DNA of 64,000 bases from Mesorhizobium sp. WSM4306. GTDB lineage: Bacteria; Pseudomonadota; Alphaproteobacteria; Rhizobiales; Rhizobiaceae. The stretch is from the NCBI RefSeq assembly GCF_007003975.1, contig NZ_VFTC01000001.1, positions 372,001 to 436,000 of the forward strand, given 5' to 3'. Made by a program: the position numbers and the translations under genes. Positions 32,522-40,968 of the stretch are shown here, piece after piece (within the stretch, counting starts at the first letter, position 1; each line of letters opens with the position of its first letter). The notes under the pieces were generated by a model that worked only from the letters and a program-made list of their open reading frames with translations, was not told the origin of the DNA and ran no database searches.

Positions 32522-34591
32522 GTGAACTCGCCTGCAAACATTACCGATCCGCTCGTGCTGTTCATGCCGTCGGGCAAGCGCGGGCGGTTTCCTGTCGGCA
32601 CACCGGTGCTGGATGCCGCGCGCCAGCTCGGCGTCTATGTCGAAAGCGTCTGCGGCGGCCGCGCCACTTGCGGTCGCTGCCAGATCGAGGTGCAGGAAGG
32701 CAATTTCGCCAAGCACAAGATCGTTTCCTCCAACGACCACATTTCGCAGAAGGGCGCCAAGGAAGAGCGCTATGAGCGCGTGCGCGGCCTGCCCGAACGC
32801 CGCCGCCTCTCCTGCTCGGCACAGATCCTCGGCGATCTCGTTATCGATGTGCCGCAGGACACCGTCATCAATGCCCAGACCATCCGCAAGGATGCCGACA
32901 CCCGCGTCATCGCCCGCGATGCGGCGATCCGCATGTGCTACGTCGAGATCGAAGAACCCGACATGCACAAACCGCTCGGCGATCTCGACCGCCTGAAGAC
33001 CGCCTTGATGAAGGATTGGGGCTTTAAAAACCTCGAATTCGATTTCTACCTGATGCCGCAGGTGCAAGGCATTTTGCGCAAGGGCAACTGGACCGCCACC
33101 GCCGCCATCCACAAAGATGCCGAGAGCGACATCGCGCGCGTCATCGCGCTTTGGCCCGGCCTCAAGAACGAGGCCTATGGGCTGGCCTGCGACATCGGCT
33201 CGACCACCATCGCCATGCATCTGGTGTCGCTGCTGTCTGGCCGCGTCGCCGCTTCGTCAGGCACGTCGAACCCGCAGATCCGCTTCGGCGAGGATCTGAT
33301 GAGCCGCGTCTCCTATGTGATGATGAACCCGGACGGCCGCGAAGGCATGACGGTCGCCGTGCGCGAAGCGATCTCGGGCCTCGTCGACAAGGTCTGCGCC
33401 GAAGGCAATGTCCAGCGCAATGACATCCTGGACAGCGTCTTCGTCGGCAATCCGATCATGCACCACCTGTTCCTCGGCATCGATCCGACCGAGCTCGGCG
33501 GCGCCCCCTTCGCGCTAGCTGTCTCGGGTGCCGTGCGCATCAAGGCTTCGGATATCGGCCTGAAGCTCAACCAGGGCGCCCGCCTCTACATGCTGCCTTG
33601 CATCGCCGGCCATGTCGGCGCCGACGCAGCCGCGGTGACGCTGTCGGAAGGCCCGCACCGCCAGGACGAGATGATGCTTATCGTCGACGTTGGCACCAAT
33701 GCCGAGATCGTGCTCGGCAACCGCACGCGCGTCGTCGCGGCCTCCTCACCCACCGGCCCGGCCTTTGAGGGCGCTGAAATCTCCGGCGGCCAGCGCGCCG
33801 CGCCCGGCGCGATCGAGCGCGTGCGCATCGATCCCGACACGCTGGAACCGAAGTACCGTGTCATCGGCTCGGAACTGTGGTCCGACGAACCCGGCTTCCT
33901 CGACAGCGTGCAGGCCACCGGCGTCACCGGCATTTGCGGCTCCGGCATCATCGAGATCGTGGCCGAAATGTACCTCGCCGGCATCATCTCCGAGGATGGC
34001 GTCGTCGACGGGTCGCTGGCCGAACGTTCGCCGCGTGTCACCGCCAATGGCCGCACCTTCTCCTATGTGCTGAAGGAAGGCGAACCCAAGATCACCATCA
34101 CCCAGACCGACGTGCGCGCCATCCAGCTCGCCAAGGCGGCGCTCTATGCCGGCACCAAGCTGTTGATGGAAAAGCAGAACACCGAGCACGTCGACCGCAT
34201 TCATTTCGCCGGCGCCTTCGGCTCCTTCATCGACCCGAAATACGCCATGGTGCTCGGCCTGATCCCCGACTGCGACCTCGACAAGGTGTCAGCCGTCGGC
34301 AACGCCGCCGGCGCTGGCGCCCGCATGGCGCTGCTCAATCGCGGCTACCGCCGCGAAATCGAGGACACGGTCAGCCATATCGAGAAGATCGAGACCGCGC
34401 TGGAACCGAAATTCCAGGAGCATTTCGTCTATGCCATGGCGCTGCCCAACAAGGTCGACCCGTTCCCGAAACTGTCGGCGGCGGTGAAATTGCCGCCACG
34501 CAAGACCGTCAGCGAGGATGGCGTCGCCGGCGACGCCGCCCCACGCCGGCGCTCCCGCGAAGGCCACGCGGCCAGGCGCAGCCGGGAATAG
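32522..34591 (+). CDS. RamA/RACo-type corrinoid reactivation protein (2Fe-2S ferredoxin + ASKHA domain)
   Basis: A 689-residue protein. Residues 10-105 form a plant-type 2Fe-2S domain with Cys44, Cys50, Cys53 and Cys98 (ESVCGGRATCGRCQIEV). A linker domain (110-210) is followed by a DUF4445-type ASKHA ATPase region: YGLACDIGSTTIAMHLVSL near 220, the LIVDVGTNAEIVLGN phosphate loop near 385, and ICGSGIIEIVAEM near 467. Such proteins reduce adventitiously oxidised Co(II) corrinoid back to Co(I) with ATP, as RACo, RamA and ELI-type activators do. GTG 32522 is the likely start, with GAGGAT 13 bases before; other starts fall inside the upstream gene. Its presence implies that Co(I) chemistry occurs in this organism and needs repair in air. 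Confidence 0.9.
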   Translation: MNSPANITDPLVLFMPSGKRGRFPVGTPVLDAARQLGVYVESVCGGRATCGRCQIEVQEGNFAKHKIVSSNDHISQKGAKEERYERVRGLPERRRLSCSAQILGDLVIDVPQDTVINAQTIRKDADTRVIARDAAIRMCYVEIEEPDMHKPLGDLDRLKTALMKDWGFKNLEFDFYLMPQVQGILRKGNWTATAAIHKDAESDIARVIALWPGLKNEAYGLACDIGSTTIAMHLVSLLSGRVAASSGTSNPQIRFGEDLMSRVSYVMMNPDGREGMTVAVREAISGLVDKVCAEGNVQRNDILDSVFVGNPIMHHLFLGIDPTELGGAPFALAVSGAVRIKASDIGLKLNQGARLYMLPCIAGHVGADAAAVTLSEGPHRQDEMMLIVDVGTNAEIVLGNRTRVVAASSPTGPAFEGAEISGGQRAAPGAIERVRIDPDTLEPKYRVIGSELWSDEPGFLDSVQATGVTGICGSGIIEIVAEMYLAGIISEDGVVDGSLAERSPRVTANGRTFSYVLKEGEPKITITQTDVRAIQLAKAALYAGTKLLMEKQNTEHVDRIHFAGAFGSFIDPKYAMVLGLIPDCDLDKVSAVGNAAGAGARMALLNRGYRREIEDTVSHIEKIETALEPKFQEHFVYAMALPNKVDPFPKLSAAVKLPPRKTVSEDGVAGDAAPRRRSREGHAARRSRE

Positions 34592-34620
34592 GCCGGCCGC
34601 CAAGGCCGGCGAATTCTTTC
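34592..34620 (+). terminator. Possible terminator after the reactivase
   Basis: GCCGGCC (34592-34598) and GGCCGGC (34604-34610) form a strong stem directly after the stop codon, but the following T-run is poor (GAATTCTTTC). Confidence 0.45.
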
Positions 34621-34776
34621 AATTTCGTTTGCATGCAAATGTTTCCAGATCGCCCCGATCTGGAAACCCAAGCGCTGTTTTCGCGCAATCCACCTGATAC
34701 AGACGTGAAGCATTTAACGGACACCGAAAGGCGGCCGGACTATTGCGCCGTCACAACGCTTCAAAGGAGAATGAAG

Positions 34777-34950
34777 ATGTCGATGTTCGACAGCCTCGGC
34801 CGTTTTCGTGCCGCCATCAAGCATGCCCAGTCCGTGCGTGCCATGAACAGCCTGCCGCCCGAAGTGCAGAAGGACATTGGCTGGCCCGTGTCGCCGCGCA
34901 TCGACGCCCAGGCCAACCTGACGCGCCTGATCCTGGGCTCGGGCCGCTGA
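34777..34950 (+). CDS. DUF1127 small protein (copy 1)
   Basis: A 57-residue basic protein with the DUF1127 core (RAMNSLPPEVQKDIGWP). AAAGGAG at 34764-34769 is followed by ATG at 34771 and 34777; the second gives normal spacing and parallels the sister gene at 37331, which has the same AAAGGAGAATGAA leader. DUF1127 proteins are small alphaproteobacterial proteins linked to RNA turnover, phosphate and carbon regulation in a few studied cases. The long neighbouring frame that runs into it from the reactivase gene is a shadow. Confidence 0.8.
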   Translation: MSMFDSLGRFRAAIKHAQSVRAMNSLPPEVQKDIGWPVSPRIDAQANLTRLILGSGR

Positions 34951-35201
34951 TGACCTTCGCCGACAAATGCAAATTGCTGACAAAACGCCGGGACCGCCGC
35001 GTGGTCCCGGCTGCGCCTGACATCAAGCTGCGCGCCGCGCTGCTGCCGCGGCGCTGAGCCCATTTGCGGGAAAACCGCTAACTCGGTCGATCAAACAACC
35101 GTGTTGCGTTGGCCAAAATCTTGACATTTCGGCTGGAGGCACGATCTTCGAAATAGTGGGGGAATTCTCTTAGTCGGCTGCGGCCGAGCTTGTGTACGCG
35201 A

Positions 35202-36167
35202 ATGCCCAGTTTCAAAAGCCATCTCGTTTCGTTCATCCTCCGGCACAGCCGGAAGAAGGCATTTGCCAGCCCCGAAAACCTGCAGCGCTGGATCGCCTAT
35301 GCGCGCAAGACCGAGGACCACCATCCTCCGGCATTGCTGCGCGAGCGCCTCCATATCACCGAGCGTAGCGTCGACGGCTTCCCGGTCTACGAGATCGCGC
35401 CGAAGGCCGGCGAGCGCAGGCGCATCCTCTACATGCATGGCGGCGCCTTTGTCTTTCAGATCACCTCCTATCATTGGGGGCTGATCGCCGAGATGGCGGA
35501 ACGGTTGGGTTTCGGCCTCACCATACCGATCTACCCGATCGCGCCCGAACACGATTTCCACGCCATGTTCGGCATGGTCGGCGGCGTCTACCGCCAGATG
35601 CTGGGCGAGACGGATGCCGAAGACATCGTCTTCATGGGCGATTCCGCCGGCGGCAACATGGCCGTGGTGCTGACCATGATGGCGGCCGAAGAAGGCCTGC
35701 CCCTGCCATCGCGCCACGTGCTGATCTCGCCCGGCCTCGACATGTCGCTGTCCAACCCGGAAGTGTTCGAGGCGGAACGCAACGATCCGTGGCTCGGCAT
35801 TCCCGGCGGGCTGGAAGCGATCCGCATGTACAGCGCCGGCATCGATCGCAGCGACTGGCATATCAGCCCGCTGTACGGCGACCTCTCGGTGCTGCCGCAG
35901 ACCCTGCTTCTGACCGGCTCGCACGACCTGCTCAGCCCCGACAATCTGATCTTCGCCAAAAAGGCGCGCACTGCCGGCGTCGATATCGACGTCGTCTATG
36001 AGGAAGGCATGTTCCACGTCTGGCCGCTGATCGAGATGCCGGAGGCGCGTCGCGCCAGGGACAGCATCGTCACTTTCCTCGCCGGTGAGCCCTCCAAGCG
36101 GCGCGCAACCGCGCGGCGCAGAGCGCGAACCGCCTTCGCGGCGCGCCCTGCCGAAGCAGCGGAATAA
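35202..36167 (+). CDS. Alpha/beta hydrolase (hormone-sensitive-lipase-like esterase)
   Basis: A 321-residue alpha/beta hydrolase fold-3 protein. The oxyanion-hole motif is HGGAF near residue 76, the nucleophile Ser is in GDSAGGN near 145, Asp lies in GSHDLLSPDN near 244, and the catalytic His is in GMFHVWP near 270. Members hydrolyse small acyl esters in the cytoplasm. The C-terminal 30 residues are Arg/Ala-rich and extra to the fold. ATG 35202 is chosen over the GTG at 35190. It converges with the LysR gene, with a palindromic element between the stops. No link to the methyl-transfer genes is evident, although a TTTGCGG half-site lies near 35061. Confidence 0.85.
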   Translation: MPSFKSHLVSFILRHSRKKAFASPENLQRWIAYARKTEDHHPPALLRERLHITERSVDGFPVYEIAPKAGERRRILYMHGGAFVFQITSYHWGLIAEMAERLGFGLTIPIYPIAPEHDFHAMFGMVGGVYRQMLGETDAEDIVFMGDSAGGNMAVVLTMMAAEEGLPLPSRHVLISPGLDMSLSNPEVFEAERNDPWLGIPGGLEAIRMYSAGIDRSDWHISPLYGDLSVLPQTLLLTGSHDLLSPDNLIFAKKARTAGVDIDVVYEEGMFHVWPLIEMPEARRARDSIVTFLAGEPSKRRATARRRARTAFAARPAEAAE

Positions 36168-36211
36168 GCAACTCCAGGAAAAGTGTATAGCGGTTTTCCG
36201 TCCGGAGTTGC
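36168..36211. repeat. Palindromic REP-like element (copy 2)
   Basis: GCAACTCC (36168-36175) pairs with GGAGTTGC (36204-36211); the interior matches 21585-21628. It sits between convergent genes and could serve as a two-way terminator. Confidence 0.75.
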
Positions 36212-36227
36212 GGCAGACAAAGAACTG

Positions 36228-37127
36228 TCAGAACTTCCCGGTTTCCCGGAACAGTTCGAAGGTCGCGCGGATATGGTCGGCGACCGCCTTGACCGGCGCG
36301 CTGGCGTCCGGCGATACCACCATCGCCAGATTGTAGGTGCCGATGTCGGGCATGCCGTCCTTCGGGCACAGCTCGACCATGTCGTTGCCGAGGAACGACT
36401 TCGGCAGCGGTGCGACCGCGAGATCCGACATGATGGCGGCGCGCTGGCCGGCCGTGTGCGCGCTCATATAGGCGATACGGTAGTTGCGGCCCTCGCGGCT
36501 CAGCGCATCGAGCGCGCCGGCACGCCAGGCGCAGCCCTCTTCCCACAGCGACACCGGCAAAGGCTCGCGCAGATGCGCGCTGCCGCCCTTGGCGCCGGCC
36601 CAGACGATCGGCTCAGTGAGCAGCACCTCGGCGCCGAGCGCGCTGGTCTTGTAGGAATTGGTCAACAGCGTGATGTCGAGCGCGCGGTCGTCCATGCGGC
36701 GGCGCAGATTGCTGCTCTGGTCGATGGTAACGTCGACAGCGATCGATGGATGCGACTGCGCGAAACGCTTCAGCACATGCGGCAGCACGCGCTCGCCGTA
36801 GTCGTCCGGCGATCCAAGCCGCACTACGCCGACGATCTCGGGGATGATGAACTTCGACACCACCTCGCGGTTGATCGACAACAACCGGCGGGCATAGCCG
36901 AGCAGCATTTCGCCATCGGTGGTCAGCGTCACCGAGCGCGCATCGCGCGCAAAGACCGAGCGGCCGAGAATGTCCTCGAGCTTCTTGATCTGCATGGAGA
37001 CCGCCGACGGCGTGCGGAACACCGCATTGGCCGCAGTGGTGAAGCTACCGGTCTCGGCAATGGCCACAAAGGTGCGCAAAACGTCGAGATCGAGCAGCGG
37101 CAGCGGGTGATTAAGGGGGGCGTTCAT
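36228..37127 (-). CDS. LysR-family transcriptional regulator
   Basis: A 299-residue LysR protein. The N-terminal winged HTH (DLDVLRTFVAIAETGSF and TTAANAVFRTPSAVSMQIKKLE, residues 13-52) is followed by a two-lobe effector domain with VVRLGSPDDYGERVLP near 100. It would bind a small molecule and control nearby or distant genes. No divergent structural gene starts at once upstream; the next gene on the other strand is the second DUF1127 gene, 203 bp away, a possible target. ATG 37127 gives the usual short leader before the HTH. Confidence 0.88.
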   Translation of the reverse strand: MNAPLNHPLPLLDLDVLRTFVAIAETGSFTTAANAVFRTPSAVSMQIKKLEDILGRSVFARDARSVTLTTDGEMLLGYARRLLSINREVVSKFIIPEIVGVVRLGSPDDYGERVLPHVLKRFAQSHPSIAVDVTIDQSSNLRRRMDDRALDITLLTNSYKTSALGAEVLLTEPIVWAGAKGGSAHLREPLPVSLWEEGCAWRAGALDALSREGRNYRIAYMSAHTAGQRAAIMSDLAVAPLPKSFLGNDMVELCPKDGMPDIGTYNLAMVVSPDASAPVKAVADHIRATFELFRETGKF

Positions 37128-37330
37128 CGGGATCGACCTTCAATTTTTCTGATGTGAAGCATCATTCCATTTCGTTTGATTGAACATCAGATTGGGAGGA
37201 TAGTCAACTCCATCGAAGGCAGGACGTGCCCCGGATCGAAAAGCTCCTGACACGAAATTGCATTCGATGCGGAATATCCCGGTCACAGAACGCGTTCATG
37301 CGGGACGTGCCACATCCAAAGGAGAATGAA

Positions 37331-37516
37331 ATGTCTATCCTGTCATCCATCGGTCGGCTTGCGACCGAGTTCAGCGCGGCCCGCGCCCGCTTCCAGACCG
37401 AACGTGCGATCCGCTCGCTGCCGATCGAACTGCAGAAGGATATCGGCTGGCCTGAAGCTGCCGACACCAAGACCGGTGCACGCTACGCCGTCGGATCCTG
37501 GGCTGGAGCAAAGTAA
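37331..37516 (+). CDS. DUF1127 small protein (copy 2)
   Basis: A 61-residue protein (MSILSSIGRLATEFSAARAR at the start) sharing the RSLPIELQKDIGWP core with the copy at 34777. AAAGGAG precedes the ATG with the same spacing as in copy 1. A strong terminator follows at once, so it is a single-gene unit. Sharing of leader and core suggests that the copies are paralogs from a local duplication. Confidence 0.82.
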   Translation: MSILSSIGRLATEFSAARARFQTERAIRSLPIELQKDIGWPEAADTKTGARYAVGSWAGAK

Positions 37517-37537
37517 ACCATTGTGTACCATGTGCTG

Positions 37538-37580
37538 AAGGCCTGCCGCGCGGACCAGCCCGGCAGGCCTTCTCTGTTTT
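37538..37580 (+). terminator. Rho-independent terminator after DUF1127 copy 2
   Basis: AAGGCCTGCCG (37538-37548) and CGGCAGGCCTT (37561-37571) form a stem followed by CTCTGTTTT. From here to 37873 no gene is seen; that stretch holds the half-sites described next. Confidence 0.85.
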
Positions 37581-37725
37581 ACCCGCAGGCCTAACTTATT
37601 TGCACTCAAATGATTTTCAGAGCCATGTCGCCCTTGCATGGCGCATATGAGCAAGCTGCATAGCAGCTCAAATTTCCATTAATGCCTTGTAAATAATCAC
37701 AAATCTCGGGCAGTCTGCCGAAAAA

Positions 37726-37773
37726 TGTCGCAATTGATGTCGCTTTTCATATCAAGCGCTTCGCATTTGCGAT
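37726..37773. promoter_or_regulatory. Cluster of TGTCGCAA/TTTGCGA half-sites before the 44-aa gene
   Basis: TGTCGCAA at 37726-37733, TGTCGC at 37738-37743 and ATTTGCGAT at 37765-37773, about 100 bases before the next start codon. They match the motif at 25045, 29317, 38161 and 45620. Confidence 0.45.
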
Positions 37774-37873
37774 TTAGTTTCTGCTCACACCCGCCTATAT
37801 CACCGTCAGCAAACGAGCTGCCCCACTCCATCAAGCGAAGGCGACCCGTCTGAGCAACCGATAGGAGATGATG

Positions 37874-38008
37874 ATGAAGCTTTTTGCCCGCCTTTTCCCC
37901 CGCCGCGAAATGAACCTGACGACCGCTCTCGAGCGCCAGCGCCTTGCCAACACCATGCCCGGCCAGACCGGCGCCATGAATGCGGTGCGCCTCGGCTTCG
38001 TCGCCTGA
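37874..38008 (+). CDS. Small hypothetical protein (44 aa)
   Basis: A short frame with AGGAG (37863-37867) six bases before ATG 37874 and a good terminator downstream, which together support it as a real gene. The product (MKLFARLFPRREMNLTTALE at the start) is basic and has no membrane span. I do not recognise a family; it lacks the DUF1127 core. Two further ATGs at 37868 and 37871 are in frame. The upstream half-site cluster suggests that it shares control with the GlxA regulator encoded next. Confidence 0.6.
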   Translation: MKLFARLFPRREMNLTTALERQRLANTMPGQTGAMNAVRLGFVA

Positions 38009-38057
38009 GATAACGGCTACCGCGCAGCGCTCCCTGCCGCTGCCGAAAGTCGATAAC

Positions 38058-38092
38058 AGCGCCGCTTCGGTTTGTCCGAGGCGGCGTTTTTC
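38058..38092 (+). terminator. Rho-independent terminator after the 44-aa gene
   Basis: GCGCCGCTTCGG and CCGAGGCGGCG arms around TTTGT are followed by TTTTT, about 50 bases past the stop codon at 38008. Confidence 0.85.
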
Positions 38093-38160
38093 GTTCTGAA
38101 GCCTATATAGCGATGCTCAATCCGGCGGCAGCCCGTGCCCATCGTCCCGGACCATTGCCC

Positions 38161-38182
38161 ATTTGCGACCCATGTCGCAAAT
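38161..38182. promoter_or_regulatory. Perfect ATTTGCGAC/GTCGCAAAT palindrome before the GlxA-family regulator
   Basis: Nine-base arms ATTTGCGAC (38161-38169) and GTCGCAAAT (38174-38182) with a CCAT spacer, about 105 bases before the regulator start. Its perfection and place suggest an autoregulatory site. Confidence 0.65.
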
Positions 38183-38286
38183 TTAGTTGCCGCTTGGACG
38201 CCTAGCCAATTGACAGGAATGGTTTTTCCTGATGACGCTATGCTGTTCGCGACATCCTGTTCGCGCCATGGCTGCGTGAGGTTCCC

Positions 38287-39288
38287 TTGAACGCCGTAAA
38301 GCATCCGATCAAGCGATCGTTTGTATTCTTCCTCGTCCCCGACTTCACCATGATCGCCTTTGCGACGGCGCTCGACCCGCTGCGCTCGGCCAATCGCATG
38401 CTTGGCTATGAGGCCTATTGCTGGCGCCTCGCCAGCATCGACGGCAAGCCGGTGCGCGCCTCCAATGGCGTCGAATGCGCGGTCAACACCTCGCTCGAGG
38501 AAGAGCGCAAGAAAATGGCCGGACCGGACCGGCCGAACATGGCCATTGTCTGCAGCGGCGTGAATGTCGAGCGCTACCAGAACAGGTCGGCCTTCGCCTG
38601 GCTGCGCGAGGAGTATAACAGAGGCGTCGCCGTCGGCGGCCTCTGCACCGGCGCGCATATCCTTGCCGCCGCCGGCCTGCTCTCCAACAAGCGCTGCGCC
38701 ATCCACTGGGAAAACCTGCCGGGCTTTTCCGAGGCCTTCCCGAAGGCCAACGTCTTTGCCGACCTCTTCGAAATCGACCAGAACATCTACACCTGCGCCG
38801 GCGGCACGGCAGCACTGGACATGATGCTGAAGCTGATCGGCGACGACTTTGACGACAATCTGGTCAACCGCGTCTGCGAGCAGGTGTTGACCGACCGCGT
38901 GCGCAGCCCGACCGACCGCCAGCGCCTGCCGTTGCGCGCCCGCCTCGGCGTGCAGAACTCCAAGGTGCTGACCATCATCGAGCTGATGGAAGGCAACCTC
39001 TCCGAGCCGCTATCGCTGATCGAAATCGCAGACCATGTCGACCTGTCGCGCCGCCAGATCGAGCGCCTGTTCCGCACCGAGATGGGCAGGTCCCCTGCCC
39101 GCTACTATCTCGAAATCCGCCTCGACCGCGCCCGGCACCTCTTGATCCAGTCGTCGATGCCGGTGGTCGAGGTAGCGGTCGCCTGCGGCTTCGTCTCGGC
39201 CTCGCATTTCTCCAAATGCTATCGCGAGCTCTACGCCCGCTCGCCGCAGCAGGAGCGCGTCGACCGCAAACAGCTTTTGGCCGCCTGA
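38287..39288 (+). CDS. GlxA/GbdR-type AraC-family transcriptional regulator
   Basis: A 333-residue protein. Residues 9-190 form a DJ-1/PfpI-like domain with the nucleophile-elbow GGLCTGAHILAAAGLL (near 117-132) and IHWENLPGFSEAFP (near 139-152), both typical of the GbdR/CdhR/SouR group that senses glycine betaine, carnitine or sarcosine. Residues 225-325 form an AraC double HTH (LSLIEIADHVDLSRRQIERLF). The start is TTG 38287, with GAGG eight bases upstream. It is the best candidate for the regulator of the methylated-amine genes here, and the TTTGCGAC palindrome before it recurs at several of those genes. Confidence 0.88.
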   Translation: MNAVKHPIKRSFVFFLVPDFTMIAFATALDPLRSANRMLGYEAYCWRLASIDGKPVRASNGVECAVNTSLEEERKKMAGPDRPNMAIVCSGVNVERYQNRSAFAWLREEYNRGVAVGGLCTGAHILAAAGLLSNKRCAIHWENLPGFSEAFPKANVFADLFEIDQNIYTCAGGTAALDMMLKLIGDDFDDNLVNRVCEQVLTDRVRSPTDRQRLPLRARLGVQNSKVLTIIELMEGNLSEPLSLIEIADHVDLSRRQIERLFRTEMGRSPARYYLEIRLDRARHLLIQSSMPVVEVAVACGFVSASHFSKCYRELYARSPQQERVDRKQLLAA

Positions 39289-39298
39289 TCCGAAAGGA

Positions 39299-40096
39299 TC
39301 AGGCCTCGGCCGGTTGCACCTCGGCCGTGCGCATGGCCTCGACGCGGATATCCTCGGTCAGCCGCGCCTTGAGCGCGGAGAATTCCGGGCTGGTCTTCAG
39401 CGTGTAATGGCGTGGGTGCGGCAGATCGATGGCGACATCGGACTTGATGCGCCCGGGCCGCGCGCTCATCACGATCACCCGCGAGGCCATGAAGATCGCC
39501 TCCTCGATGTCGTGGGTGACAAACAGCACCGTCTTCTTGCGCCGTTCCCAGATGCCGAGCAAAAGCTCCTGCATCAGGCCGCGCGTCTGGTTGTCGAGCG
39601 CGCCGAAGGGCTCGTCCAGCAACAGGATCTCGGGATCGTTGGCGAGCGCTCGGGCGATTGCGGTGCGCTGCTGCATGCCGCCGGAAAGCTGCTTCGGCCA
39701 ATGGTTCTCGAAGCCTTTCAACCCGACGAGATCGACATAGGACGCGACGATCCCGTTTCGCTCGCTCTCGGCCATTCCCCGCTCGCGCAGGCTGAAGGCT
39801 ATGTTCTGCGCCACCGTCAGCCAGGGAAACAGCGTGTAGGATTGGAACACCATGCCGCGGTCCGGACCCGGCCGCGTCACCGGCTTGCCGTCGAGGAGCA
39901 CGCGGCCTTCGCTCGCCGCTTCAAGCCCGGCGACGATCCTGAGCAGCGTCGACTTCCCGCAGCCGGAAGGCCCAAGAATGGTGATGAAGTCGTTTGCTGC
40001 GACTGAAAGGTCGACCGGCATCAGCGCCCTGACCGGCTGCCCGCCGCGCACGCCGGCGAAGGTGCGGGAGACGCCTTCGATCAAAAGCTTGCTCAA
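39299..40096 (-). CDS. ABC transporter ATP-binding protein (SsuB/TauB type)
   Basis: A 265-residue ABC ATPase with Walker A GPSGCGKST (near 43), the Q-loop FQSYTLFPWLTV, signature LSGGMQQRTAIARAL (near 143), Walker B ILLLDEPFGALD and the H-loop FVTHDIEEAIFMA. It belongs to the nitrate/sulfonate/taurine importer class. The start TTG 40096 overlaps the permease stop (TTGA) and has GGAG six bases upstream; an in-frame GTG at 40108 is the alternative. It would power the permease encoded just upstream for import of a small organic compound. Its stop lies 10 bp from the GlxA-regulator stop, convergently. Confidence 0.92.
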   Translation of the reverse strand: MSKLLIEGVSRTFAGVRGGQPVRALMPVDLSVAANDFITILGPSGCGKSTLLRIVAGLEAASEGRVLLDGKPVTRPGPDRGMVFQSYTLFPWLTVAQNIAFSLRERGMAESERNGIVASYVDLVGLKGFENHWPKQLSGGMQQRTAIARALANDPEILLLDEPFGALDNQTRGLMQELLLGIWERRKKTVLFVTHDIEEAIFMASRVIVMSARPGRIKSDVAIDLPHPRHYTLKTSPEFSALKARLTEDIRVEAMRTAEVQPAEA

Positions 40097-40866
40097 GCCA
40101 GGCTCCACGGAAAGAGCCAGCGGTTGAGCGCCTTGAAGGCGAAATCGGACAACAGGCCGATCAGCCCGATGACGATGATGCCGAAGATGATCTGCCCGGT
40201 CGCCAGCCGCGACTGGCTGTTGATGATCATGTAGCCGATGCCGGACGACGAGCCGATCAGTTCGGCGACGATGACGTAAGTCCAGGCCCAGCCGAGCACC
40301 AGCCGCAGCGTCTCGGCAATTTCCGGCGCATTGGCCGGCAGGATCACACGGCGCACGATGCCGTTGTTGGTCGAACCCAGCGTATAGGCGGCTTCGACCA
40401 GATCGCGCCGCGTCGAGCCGACCTTGAACGCGACGATCAGGATGATCTGGAACACCGAGCCGACGAAGATGACGAGCAGTTTTTCCAGCTCTCCGATCCC
40501 GGCCCACAGGATGAGCAGCGGAATGAAGGCCGAGGCCGGCAGGTAACGGGCGAAGGAGACGAACGGCTCCAGAAACGCCTCCACCGGTTTCCACGCCCCC
40601 ATGGCGATGCCGATCGGCACGGCGACGATCGAAGCCAGCACAAAGCCACCGAAGACGCGCCAGATGGTGATCAGTATGTCGAGCCAGAAGCGGTCTTCGA
40701 CCAGCAGCCGCCAGCCGTCCCTGAGCATCGACAATGGGTCGGCGAGGAAGATGCGGTTGACGTGGCCGCCAAACGTGATCCACGCCCAGAAGGCGACGAA
40801 CAACATGAAGAAGGAAAAGCCGAGCACGGTACGCAGGCCCGGCGACACTGGATGCAAGGGGCGCAT
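40093..40866 (-). CDS. ABC transporter permease (SsuC/TauC type)
   Basis: A 257-residue inner-membrane protein with about six helices and the EAA-type coupling loop EAAYTLGSTNNGIVRRVILPANAP near residues 150-173 (quoted in part). The N-terminal helix is TVLGFSFFMLFVAFWAWITF. Family and gene order match aliphatic sulfonate/taurine/nitrate-type importers. ATG 40866 gives the normal length; the open frame further up is shadow. Gene order binding protein, permease, ATPase on the minus strand forms a three-gene operon. Confidence 0.9.
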   Translation of the reverse strand: MRPLHPVSPGLRTVLGFSFFMLFVAFWAWITFGGHVNRIFLADPLSMLRDGWRLLVEDRFWLDILITIWRVFGGFVLASIVAVPIGIAMGAWKPVEAFLEPFVSFARYLPASAFIPLLILWAGIGELEKLLVIFVGSVFQIILIVAFKVGSTRRDLVEAAYTLGSTNNGIVRRVILPANAPEIAETLRLVLGWAWTYVIVAELIGSSSGIGYMIINSQSRLATGQIIFGIIVIGLIGLLSDFAFKALNRWLFPWSLA

Positions 40867-40968
40867 CGTCAGATCGTCCGCATCTTCAAATGGTCCCCTG
40901 CTCAAATCCGCGCTTTGTCTGGGAAGGGGGGGGCTCGCGCCGCCGCGCAACAGTCAACGGCCGGGCTA

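Noticed and set aside
33877..34950. A 357-codon frame running from the reactivase into DUF1127
   Set aside because: Only its last 57 codons, the DUF1127 gene, look like protein; the rest is Arg/Pro/His-rich shadow of the reactivase.
34950..35057. A 35-aa frame overlapping the DUF1127 stop (TGATG)
   Set aside because: Too short to support, no ribosome site apart from the upstream coding sequence, and it ends in a GC hairpin region.
37581..37873. A riboswitch or structured RNA in the gap before the 44-aa gene
   Set aside because: No recognisable cobalamin, SAM or glycine riboswitch core; only short half-sites and an AT-rich promoter-like stretch.
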